NCBI GenBank assembly: GCA_020724415.1
Contig: DYHB01000004.1
Location: forward strand, 1-63,324
Source: Thiobacillus sp.
GTDB lineage: Bacteria > Pseudomonadota > Gammaproteobacteria > Burkholderiales > Thiobacillaceae
Direction: 5' to 3'
Length of the DNA stretch: 63,324 nucleotides
Shown in pieces: positions 26,470 to 33,710 of this stretch. The first letter of the stretch is position 1; the number at the start of each line of letters is the position of its first letter. The notes beneath the pieces are model-generated. The model was not told the origin of the DNA. It did not search any database and saw only the letters and a program-made list of their open reading frames with translations. The translations under genes and the position numbers were made by a program.

Positions 26470-26750
26470 CAATGATCCTTGCGGGTGCCGGGCATGAACT
26501 GGAGCACTTCGGCAGATTTCGGCTCGTCGGCAAAGACCGGACGTTGGCTCTGGGACAGGCCCAGGGCCTCGGCCAATTCGCTTTCCCGGGCCGCGATCAG
26601 GCCCAGGCACATGCGAATGTTTTCCACCGTACCTTCACTCAGGGGGCTGGGCTGATCGGCCCGGGGCGCACAGTCCCGAACGACGGAGGTCAGAGTCTTG
26701 CGCATGGCGCGCATGATTTGTTGTTCCTTGCTCAGATCCGGATTATCCAT
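26469..26750 (-). CDS. Small hypothetical protein (93 aa), coupled to the gene downstream
   Basis: 93 residues, MDNPDLSKEQQIMRAMRKTLTS at the start, predicted all-helical and soluble. A longer open frame continues upstream to 27386, but it overlaps the divergent regulator gene in antisense, and the ATG at 26750 begins the part with normal protein composition. The central helix-rich stretch LSEGTVENIRMCLGLIAARE and the tail EVLQFMPGTRKDH are distinctive, yet I do not recognise the family. The stop overlaps the ATG of the next gene. Confidence 0.6.
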   Translation of the reverse strand: MDNPDLSKEQQIMRAMRKTLTSVVRDCAPRADQPSPLSEGTVENIRMCLGLIAARESELAEALGLSQSQRPVFADEPKSAEVLQFMPGTRKDH

Positions 26751-26939
26751 TTTGAAGCCTCTTGATATCACAAGGGCCATTGTCATGGCCGCCCGGGACA
26801 TGGTCAACCATATTGATGGGAAGGTATCTTGCCTGTTGCCCTGTCCCCCATGCCCGGGGCGGGGCGATAGAGCCCGGGCCCCAGGCTGGCTCAGCCGATC
26901 CAGGTCCGGTACCATCTGTCTTCCTAGAGCGTGTATGCC

Positions 26940-28580
26940 ATGACCACTGCACCTGCCGTCAACTTCAGCAATCTCGCCGTACTTGTCATTGATGATCACC
27001 CGGGCATGCGCACCTCCTTGCGCATCACCCTGAGCAATTTCGGCGTCACCAAGACGGACATGAGCCAGGGGGCCTTTGATGCAGTGCACCGCATCAAGCA
27101 GCGCGCCTATGACGTGATCATCTGCGACTACAACCTCGGTGAGGGGCGTGACGGCCAGCAACTGCTGGAAGAACTGCGCCATGGCAAGCTGATCAGCATG
27201 TCCACGGTGTTCCTGATGGTCACGGCCGAACGGGGCTACGAGCGGGTCATGTCGGCTGCGGAACTTGCCCCTGACGATTATCTGATCAAGCCCTTCACGG
27301 CAGAATCCCTGCAGCAAAGGCTGACCCAGATACTCCGCAAGAAGGCGGCCTTTGCCCAAGTACATCTCTGGCTGGACCAGGGCCAATTACCCGAAGCCGT
27401 GCTGGGATGTGACCGTATTTGCGCACTCCCCCCCGCCTATACCATCGATGCCTGGCGCCTGAAGGCGGAGCTTCTGATCGCACTCGGGCGTCTGGACGAG
27501 GCCAAGGAAATCTATGACCAGGTCCTGGCCATGCGAGTCGTCCCCTGGGCACGCATGGGCCTGGCCAGAACCCTCTTCTTGCAAGAACGGCACGATGAGG
27601 CTGAAGGGCTGTTGCTGGATCTGGTGGATGACGCCCCGGACTTCATGGCTGCCCAGGACTTCCTGGCCCAGGTGCAGGAAGCCCAGGACAAGGCAGAGGC
27701 AGCCCTGGAAACCCTGGCCAAGGCCGCAGCCCGATCCCCCAACATCCTGAACCGGCAAAGGGCATTGGGCGAAGTCGCCCTGAGCCAGGGAGACCTGGAC
27801 ACGGCCGAGCGTGCCTTCAGTACCGTGGTGGAGCGCAATGTCCACTCCATCCTGCGCAGTGGGGATGACCACGCACGATTGGCCAGGGTCCAGGTGGAAC
27901 AGGGCAAGCTCCAAGAAGCCGGCGCAACCCTGAGGGAACTGCGCAGCCACTTTCCCAACGACCCCAAGGCAGCCATCGCCGCGGACATCGTGGAAAGCCT
28001 GAAGGAAACCAGGGCGGGCAACGCCGAGAACGCACGCACGGTGCTGGAGCGCGCCTTGAGCCTGGCCGCATCCCATGAGGCGCCACTCACGGAGCAGATT
28101 AGCCTGGACCTGGCCAAGGCTTGCCTGTCTTCGGGCCTGGAAGCGGAAGGCCAGCGACTGGTACAGACGCTGGTCAACAACAACCACGAGGACAACCGGC
28201 TCTTGCGGAGTTCGAGACGCATGTTCCAGGACTTGGGACGGGCCGATGAGGGAGAGCGACTTATCCAGGAAAGCGTGAAGGTTGCCGTCTCGCTGAACAA
28301 CGAGGCCGTCATGCGGGCGCGGCAAGGCAAGCTGGAGGAAGCGGCCGACATGCTGACCCAGGCGGCGACCAATCTGCCCAACAATGTCCAGATCCAACTC
28401 AATGCCGCCCAGTCCCTGTTGAGCCTCATGGCCAGGGATGGCTGGAGTCCCGAGCACGCCCAGAAGGTACGTGACTACATCCGGTTGGCCCGGGAACGTC
28501 GCCCGGACCACCCCAAGCTGGGCAAGGTCGTTGCCCTGCAGCAACAATTGGCCAAGAAATTTGGAGTGCGTGACCCATGA
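26940..28580 (+). CDS. Response regulator: CheY receiver fused to TPR repeats
   Basis: 546 residues from ATG 26940; a GTG at 26931 is in frame. The receiver domain (about 10-128) has the acidic pair in VLVIDDH (18-19), phospho-acceptor Asp63 in IICDYNLGEG, Thr96 and Lys117 in YLIKPF, so all catalytic positions are present. From about 140 to 540 the protein is a chain of TPR-like helical pairs, for example IALGRLDEAKEIYDQVLAMR and LSQGDLDTAERAFSTVV. There is no DNA-binding or enzymatic output, so it should act through protein contacts. The next gene is a histidine kinase overlapping by 4 bp. Confidence 0.92.
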   Translation: MTTAPAVNFSNLAVLVIDDHPGMRTSLRITLSNFGVTKTDMSQGAFDAVHRIKQRAYDVIICDYNLGEGRDGQQLLEELRHGKLISMSTVFLMVTAERGYERVMSAAELAPDDYLIKPFTAESLQQRLTQILRKKAAFAQVHLWLDQGQLPEAVLGCDRICALPPAYTIDAWRLKAELLIALGRLDEAKEIYDQVLAMRVVPWARMGLARTLFLQERHDEAEGLLLDLVDDAPDFMAAQDFLAQVQEAQDKAEAALETLAKAAARSPNILNRQRALGEVALSQGDLDTAERAFSTVVERNVHSILRSGDDHARLARVQVEQGKLQEAGATLRELRSHFPNDPKAAIAADIVESLKETRAGNAENARTVLERALSLAASHEAPLTEQISLDLAKACLSSGLEAEGQRLVQTLVNNNHEDNRLLRSSRRMFQDLGRADEGERLIQESVKVAVSLNNEAVMRARQGKLEEAADMLTQAATNLPNNVQIQLNAAQSLLSLMARDGWSPEHAQKVRDYIRLARERRPDHPKLGKVVALQQQLAKKFGVRDP

Positions 28581-29245
28581 CAAAGCAGCCCCCCCCGCCC
28601 GGTGTGGATCTTGGCAGCCTGATGGCCTCGGAGTTCCACGAGCTGAAGAACCAGCTGGGCTACCTCACCCTGGCTCTGGGAGAGGTGGTCAGCCGTCACC
28701 CCGATGCAGCCCCCTGGCTGCTGGAGCCTCGGCGCATCTGCCAGAACATTTCTGACCGCCTCGTCCAGGCCCTGACCTTGTACAAGAACGATCAGGGCCG
28801 GCTCGAACTGAATGTGGATGCCCAGTCACCGGCCGCCTTCCTGGAAGACATATGTGCCCAGAGCAAGGCTTTGGCCGGGCAAAAAATCCGGGTCGAGTGT
28901 CATTCCGAAGGCTGCCCGCCCTTTTGGTTTTTCGATCGCTACTTGATGGAAATGGCGCTGCTCAACGCCATTCACAATGCCTTGCAATTTGCCCGGGAGC
29001 ACATCCGGATCGGGGTACACCTGGCAGACGGGGGACTCTGCTTCGAGGTCCGGGACGATAGTGCCGGGTACCCTGCCCACATCCTGGCCAATCAGGGCCA
29101 TGATCCTGGGCGCACGGCCACCGGAACGGGGCTTGGCTTGTTTTTCTCGCACACGATAGCCAGGGCCCATGAAAGCAAGGGTCAGCATGGCCATCTGACA
29201 CTGAGCAATGATGGCGGTGCACTGTATCGTCTCTGGATTCCCTGA
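28577..29245 (+). CDS. Minimal soluble histidine kinase
   Basis: 222 residues with no membrane segment or sensor domain. An NtrB-like H-box FHELKNQLGYL places the phospho-acceptor at His21. The ATPase domain has the N-box ALLNAIHNALQFA (Asn130/Asn134), G1 DDSAG (160-164) and G2 GTGLGLFFS (183-191). The ATG overlaps the regulator's stop (ATGA), so kinase and CheY-TPR protein are made together and are very likely cognate. The input signal is presumably sensed by a partner protein, because nothing in the kinase itself looks like a sensor. Confidence 0.88.
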   Translation: MTKQPPPPGVDLGSLMASEFHELKNQLGYLTLALGEVVSRHPDAAPWLLEPRRICQNISDRLVQALTLYKNDQGRLELNVDAQSPAAFLEDICAQSKALAGQKIRVECHSEGCPPFWFFDRYLMEMALLNAIHNALQFAREHIRIGVHLADGGLCFEVRDDSAGYPAHILANQGHDPGRTATGTGLGLFFSHTIARAHESKGQHGHLTLSNDGGALYRLWIP

Positions 29246-29349
29246 CCAATAGCCACGGGAATCCAGGACTTCTGCCTAGCGGGATGCATGGCCGGACGGA
29301 TGCCGGCTTCACGGGGGTCCAACGACTTGGACGCTGCCCCCCCTGTCCG

Positions 29350-30618
29350 TCAACCCAGAGCGTCGGCCCACATGTTTTCATGCCAGGCCAGGCCATAGGC
29401 AAAATCCAGCTCGCTGTGGAGAGGATTCGCCCCGCCCTGGGGCTGGCGCACGTAGACCTTGTTGACCGGATCGTAGCGCATGACCACGGCAATGGCACCC
29501 GAGGTCTTGTCCGAGGTCACCGAATAGCTGGTGCTGCCGATCACCGGGACCGGATTGGGCTGCCGGCCATGGAACAACTCGATGATGGCCGCCGCACAAA
29601 TCTTGGCCTGATTGTTGGAGACATGGGCCGACTTGGGCATGTTGGACATGATGGGGTCGCCGATGACATGCACCTTGGGCACCGAAGTGGATTCGTAAGT
29701 GACAAAATCCACCCTGCACCAGCGGTCCAGGGCATCGTTGCGCAAGCCGGCGTCCTTGCAGATCTGGGGTGCCCGTTGCAACGGAATGATGTTGACCACG
29801 TCGCCCTGAACATCCTCGAATTCCGTGCTGACCGTCATGGTCCGATGATCAAACCCCACCGCCAGGTTGTTGGGCCGATGCTCGATCATGCCGGGATACA
29901 GTTCTTTCCAGGCTGCCTTGAACATGGGCCCCTTGGACACCACGCCAATATGCCCGTCCAGCATGATGATCTTGGATTTGGGCTTGTGCTGCTTGAAGTA
30001 GTGGGCCGCGACGCAGGCCCTCTCATAGGGCCCGGACACACAGCGTCCGGGCGGCGGCGGCGAGGCGATGACGAATACACCGCCGTCCGGCATGGCTTCC
30101 AGCTGCTTGCGCAGTAGCAGGGTTTCCGGCCCGGCCCGGAAGGCATGCATGACCTTTTGCGCCTGGGCACCCTCGGCATAGCCTTCGACACGCTCGGTCA
30201 TGAATTCCATGCCCGGCGCCATCACCAGGCGGTCATAATGAATCTTGTGGCCGCCCCGGGTATGTACCAACTGCTTCTCGCCATCCACCCCTGTCACCCA
30301 ATCCCGCACCATCTTGATGCCATGCTTGGGTAGATGGTCATAACTCTTGATCAGGTAGTTGTAGTCCTGAAAACCGCCCACCACCCAGTTGGACATGGGG
30401 CAAGAGGTGAAATGGGCATTCGGCTCGATCAGGGTCACCCGGATACCCGGGTCCCACAGGCGCAGGTACTTGGCACAGGTGGCTCCGCCCCATCCGGCGC
30501 CCACCACGACGACGTGGGGCGAGGCCTTGCCAGGGCTGGCCAGGACGGGTCGGGACATCGCCAATGAGGCCAGGGTGGCGGCTGATGCTTGCAGGAATGA
30601 TCTACGGGTGTTGTTCAT
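29350..30618 (-). CDS. fccB: Flavocytochrome c sulfide dehydrogenase flavoprotein-like (FccB), lacking one redox Cys
   Basis: 422 residues. The N-terminus MNNTRRSFLQASAATLASLAMS is a Tat-type signal, so it is exported folded. The FAD-binding fold opens VVVVGAGWGGATCAKYLR. Cys73 in TSCPMSN corresponds to the covalent-FAD cysteine of FccB (C42 in Allochromatium). Of the redox-active disulfide pair, the first Cys is kept (Cys193 in GRCVSGPYER) but the second is replaced: STSYS at 362-366, where the family and the paralog at 62135 have NTCYS. It follows the cytochrome gene by 27 bp, forming an fccAB-like pair. Sulfide is the family substrate; the missing Cys leaves activity uncertain. Confidence 0.87.
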   Translation of the reverse strand: MNNTRRSFLQASAATLASLAMSRPVLASPGKASPHVVVVGAGWGGATCAKYLRLWDPGIRVTLIEPNAHFTSCPMSNWVVGGFQDYNYLIKSYDHLPKHGIKMVRDWVTGVDGEKQLVHTRGGHKIHYDRLVMAPGMEFMTERVEGYAEGAQAQKVMHAFRAGPETLLLRKQLEAMPDGGVFVIASPPPPGRCVSGPYERACVAAHYFKQHKPKSKIIMLDGHIGVVSKGPMFKAAWKELYPGMIEHRPNNLAVGFDHRTMTVSTEFEDVQGDVVNIIPLQRAPQICKDAGLRNDALDRWCRVDFVTYESTSVPKVHVIGDPIMSNMPKSAHVSNNQAKICAAAIIELFHGRQPNPVPVIGSTSYSVTSDKTSGAIAVVMRYDPVNKVYVRQPQGGANPLHSELDFAYGLAWHENMWADALG

Positions 30619-30645
30619 GACTGGCTCCTCACAGTTGTTTTCGAT

Positions 30646-30948
30646 TTACTTCAGCTTGGAGAAGTACTCGGCCAACTGGGCGATCTCCTCATCCTTGTAG
30701 CCGTTCATGTACTTGCGCATGACCGTGGTCTCCCGGGCGCCCGATTTCTGCTCCAGCATGGCCGTGCGGAGGTGCTCCCGGTCCTGACCGGCCAGGCTCG
30801 GCACGGCGCCGAGGCTGTGCCCTCCGGGACCATGGCAGTTCAGACAGGTGGATGCGATGATCTTGATGTGGAGGTCCGAAGCCTGGACCGCCATGGCCCA
30901 GGGCAATGCGACCAGGGTAGCCAGTGCGAGGCATGGCATTTTTTGCAT
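30646..30948 (-). CDS. fccA: Monoheme cytochrome c, FccA-like partner of the adjacent flavoprotein
   Basis: 100 residues from ATG 30948 (GGAGACGTC upstream). A signal peptide (MQKMPCLALATLVALPWAMAVQA) precedes a class I cytochrome c domain with one haem site, CLNCHGPGG. The likely axial Met lies in the C-terminal half (TTVMRKYMNGYKDEEIAQLAEYFSKLK), a typical class I ending. It is the only cytochrome beside fccB here and probably takes electrons from it. The classical Allochromatium FccA is diheme, so this is the short, single-haem form. Confidence 0.85.
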   Translation of the reverse strand: MQKMPCLALATLVALPWAMAVQASDLHIKIIASTCLNCHGPGGHSLGAVPSLAGQDREHLRTAMLEQKSGARETTVMRKYMNGYKDEEIAQLAEYFSKLK

Positions 30949-31207
30949 GACGTCTCCTTCCAAAGGTTGCTTATATCCGGCGCGAGCGCCGGCCAGCGCA
31001 TGCAGGTCCAACATGCATGCGTACACCCACGCAGTTCCCAGGGAACCTTGTGGAAAACCTTTACCGCACGGGTATAGAGAGCCTCAGGCCGTAGGCCAGG
31101 GAACCCGAAAGAATGGGAGTTTTGGAGTGGGATGCATACAGAGCGCCGGCCAAGCATGCGCCTTGGCGCCGACCGGCCCGGTCATGGCAGGGCCATCAGC
31201 TGCAGCC

Positions 31208-31227
31208 ATCAAGTCCGGCCATTTGAT
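31208..31227. promoter_or_regulatory. Imperfect 20-bp dyad upstream of fccAB, possible operator
   Basis: ATCAAGT at the left and ATTTGAT at the right are inverted repeats (6 of 7 match) around a GC-rich centre. It lies about 260 bp upstream of the fccA ATG. It is not a canonical FNR box, because the half-sites face the opposite way and are too far apart. Regulator unknown. Confidence 0.3.
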
Positions 31228-31522
31228 GACACACACGTATATCTCCATCCACCTAGTTGTTATACGTCCGAAGTGTAGCGACTTATTATCGATATTCGCA
31301 TCTTGAATTGTTTTATTTCAGACACTCTGAAGCTTCTGTCTCGCCTGTTTACAACAGATTCATGGCCTTTCGCAAGGCCTTTGGATAGCCAAGGCGCCGC
31401 TGCATTTTGGAAACAGTTGGAATCTGCGCCTCCTCTTCGCGGGTCACGGAGCGGCCGATGATCCAGCCACCGCATCCTGCCGGTCTTTCCCAGGGACACA
31501 GGAACAGGGGTCCGGGTGCGTC

Positions 31523-31551
31523 GCGAGCCTGGGGGTTCAGCCCAGGCTCGC
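31523..31551. repeat. 11-bp perfect inverted repeat downstream of acs
   Basis: GCGAGCCTGGG (31523-31533) pairs with CCCAGGCTCGC (31541-31551) around a 7-base loop. It lies 67 bp beyond the acs stop codon and could stabilise or end the acs transcript, though no U-tract follows on either strand. Confidence 0.55.
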
Positions 31552-31617
31552 CTGCCAAACGCGGGACTTACCGCGCTTGATTCCGGCGACGGTTCCTTCT
31601 CTGGGTACGTCGGGGGA

Positions 31618-33603
31618 TTACTTCACCACTTCCTTGAGCTGGTCAAGGATGGCCGGGTTCTCCAGGGTGGACACGTCGGACGTGATTTCCTCCCCTTTGG
31701 CCAGGGTGCGCAACAGGCGACGCATGATCTTGCCGGAGCGGGTCTTGGGCAGGTTGTCGCCAAAGCGGATCTCGTCCGGTTTGGCGATGGGACCAATCTC
31801 GTGGCCGACATGGTTGCGCAGGTCGTTGACGATCTGCTTGGCCTCGTCGCCCGTCGGTCGGGCGCGCTTGAGCACCACGTAGGCAACGATGGCCTCGCCC
31901 TTGACGTCGTGGGGCTTGCCCACCACGGCCGCCTCGGCCACCAGAGGATGGCTGACCAAGGCAGATTCGATCTCCATGGTACCCATGCGATGGCCGGACA
32001 CGTTCAGCACGTCATCGATGCGGCCCATGATGGTGAAGTAGCCGGTCTTGGCATCCCGCACGGCGCCATCACCGGCCAGATACAGCTTGCCACCCAGGTC
32101 CTCCGGGAAGTAGCTCTTCTTGAAACGGTCCGGGTCGTTCCAGATGGTGCGGATCATGGAGGGCCAGGGGCGCTTGATCACCAGGAAGCCGCCGGTACCC
32201 CATTCCACGTCATGTCCCGCTTCATCGACCACGCTGACCATGATGCCGGGGAAAGGCAGGGTGCAGGAGCCGGGAACCAGGGGGGTGACGCCGGGCAAGG
32301 GGGTGATGACGTGACCACCGGTCTCGGTCTGCCAGAAGGTGTCCATGATCGGGCAGCGGCCACCCCCGATATTGTCGTGGTACCACATCCAGGCTTCGGG
32401 ATTGATGGGCTCGCCCACGGAACCCAGCACACGCAGGCTGGTGAGGTCGAAATTCCTCGGGTGCACGGCGGGGTTGGTGTCTGCGGCCTTGATCAGGGAG
32501 CGGATGGCAGTGGGTGCGGTGTAGAAAATGCTGACCTTGTGTTCCTGGATCATCTTCCAGAAGCGGCCGGCGTCCGGATAGGTGGGCACGCCCTCGAACA
32601 CGATCTCGGTGCCGCCGCAGGCCAGGGGTCCATAGGTGATGTAGGTGTGGCCGGTGACCCAGCCGATGTCGGCGGTACACCAGAAAACGTCATTGGCCTT
32701 GAGATCGAAGGTCCACTTGGTGGTCAGGATGGCATGCAGCAGGTAGCCGCCCGTGGAATGCTGTACGCCCTTGGGCTTGCCGGTGGAACCGGAGGTGTAG
32801 AGCAGGAACAAGGGATGCTCGGCCTCCACCCACTCGGGCTCGCAGGTATCCGACTGGCCGGCCACCAGGTCATGCCACCAAAGGTCGCGCCCTTCGACCC
32901 AGGCGGTATTGCCACCGGTGCGACGGTAGACGACGACGTTCTTGATGCTGTCGCAGCCGCCCAGGGTCAGGGCCTCGTCCACGGCTGGCTTCAAGGGAAT
33001 GTTCTTGCCACCACGGCATTGCTCGTCGGCCGTGATCACCAGGACGGCGCCGGCATCCTCGATGCGATCACGCAGGGACTGGGCGGAGAAGCCGCCGAAC
33101 ACGACCGAATGTGTGGCTCCGATCCGGGCGCAAGCCTGCATGGCCACCACGCCTTCGATGGACATGGGCAGGTAGATGACCACCCGATCACCTTTTTTGA
33201 CGCCCAGGCCCTTCAAGGCATTGGCGAATTTGGCCACCCGGGACAGCAACTCGCTGTAGGTCACCTTGGTGACCTCGCCCTTGTCTGCCTCGAAGATCAA
33301 GGCCACCTTGTCGCCAAGACCCGCCTGCACGTTCTTGTCCAGGCAGTTGTAGGAAACGTTCAGCTTGCCATCGGGGAACCACTTGTAGAACGGTGCTTGA
33401 CTCTCATCCAGAACCTTGGAGAACGGGGTCTGCCAGACGAGGTGCTCCTTGGCGAGCTTCCCCCAATAACCTTCGTAGTCGGCCTCGGCCTCGGCGCAAA
33501 GGGCCTTGTAAGCTTCCATGCCGGAAATCGTTGCTTGAGCCTGGAATTCTTGGGAAGGCTCGAAAACACGATTTTCGTGCAGGACGGATTCGATACTGGA
33601 CAT
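31618..33603 (-). CDS. acs: Acetyl-coenzyme A synthetase
   Basis: 661 residues, full length. AMP-forming acetate activation to acetyl-CoA. Motifs: P-loop [47 protein letters not shown], the [16 protein letters not shown] hinge region, and the C-terminal acetylation-site motif [13 protein letters not shown] with the catalytic Lys. The N-terminus carries the usual [20 protein letters not shown] segment. It diverges from glnE (about 107 bp between starts). The 3' end is followed by an inverted repeat at 31523-31551. Confidence 0.97.
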   Translation of the reverse strand: MSSIESVLHENRVFEPSQEFQAQATISGMEAYKALCAEAEADYEGYWGKLAKEHLVWQTPFSKVLDESQAPFYKWFPDGKLNVSYNCLDKNVQAGLGDKVALIFEADKGEVTKVTYSELLSRVAKFANALKGLGVKKGDRVVIYLPMSIEGVVAMQACARIGATHSVVFGGFSAQSLRDRIEDAGAVLVITADEQCRGGKNIPLKPAVDEALTLGGCDSIKNVVVYRRTGGNTAWVEGRDLWWHDLVAGQSDTCEPEWVEAEHPLFLLYTSGSTGKPKGVQHSTGGYLLHAILTTKWTFDLKANDVFWCTADIGWVTGHTYITYGPLACGGTEIVFEGVPTYPDAGRFWKMIQEHKVSIFYTAPTAIRSLIKAADTNPAVHPRNFDLTSLRVLGSVGEPINPEAWMWYHDNIGGGRCPIMDTFWQTETGGHVITPLPGVTPLVPGSCTLPFPGIMVSVVDEAGHDVEWGTGGFLVIKRPWPSMIRTIWNDPDRFKKSYFPEDLGGKLYLAGDGAVRDAKTGYFTIMGRIDDVLNVSGHRMGTMEIESALVSHPLVAEAAVVGKPHDVKGEAIVAYVVLKRARPTGDEAKQIVNDLRNHVGHEIGPIAKPDEIRFGDNLPKTRSGKIMRRLLRTLAKGEEITSDVSTLENPAILDQLKEVVK

Positions 33604-33710
33604 GATGCAGCTTCTCCTGGACTGGTGGTCAATAACCTAAATTGGCTTCCTCCCCCAAGGAAGAGGCAAAATTAGGCCAATTCAGACTTTTCCGCATTTT
33701 GCGGTGCACA

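Larger units (their letters stand above)
30949..31617. other. 669-bp non-coding region between fccA and acs, with several dyads
   Basis: No convincing gene. A weak minus-strand open frame ending SKMQRRLGYPKALRKAMNLL (31349-31558) has no recognisable start and may be noise or a remnant. Dyads seen: CCGGCGC/GCGCCGG at 30977-30992 in the fccA leader; an imperfect 20-bp dyad ATCAAGT/ATTTGAT at 31208-31227; and an 11-bp perfect stem GCGAGCCTGGG/CCCAGGCTCGC at 31523-31551 just past the acs stop, without a U-tract. Bases 31230-31330 are clearly more AT-rich than the rest and probably hold the fcc promoter. Confidence 0.5.

Noticed and set aside
26751-27386. An upstream extension of the small minus-strand gene to a 305-codon protein
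   Set aside because: The extension lies antisense to the CheY receiver domain, whose motifs are intact, and loses normal protein composition upstream of 26750.
31208-31227. FNR box upstream of fccAB
   Set aside because: An FNR site is TTGAT-N4-ATCAA; here the half-sites are ATCAA and TTGAT in reversed order with a longer spacer.
31349-31558. A 69-codon minus-strand frame ending GYPKALRKAMNLL as a gene remnant
   Set aside because: No Shine-Dalgarno, odd composition at the start, and no recognisable family; kept only as a note under the non-coding region.
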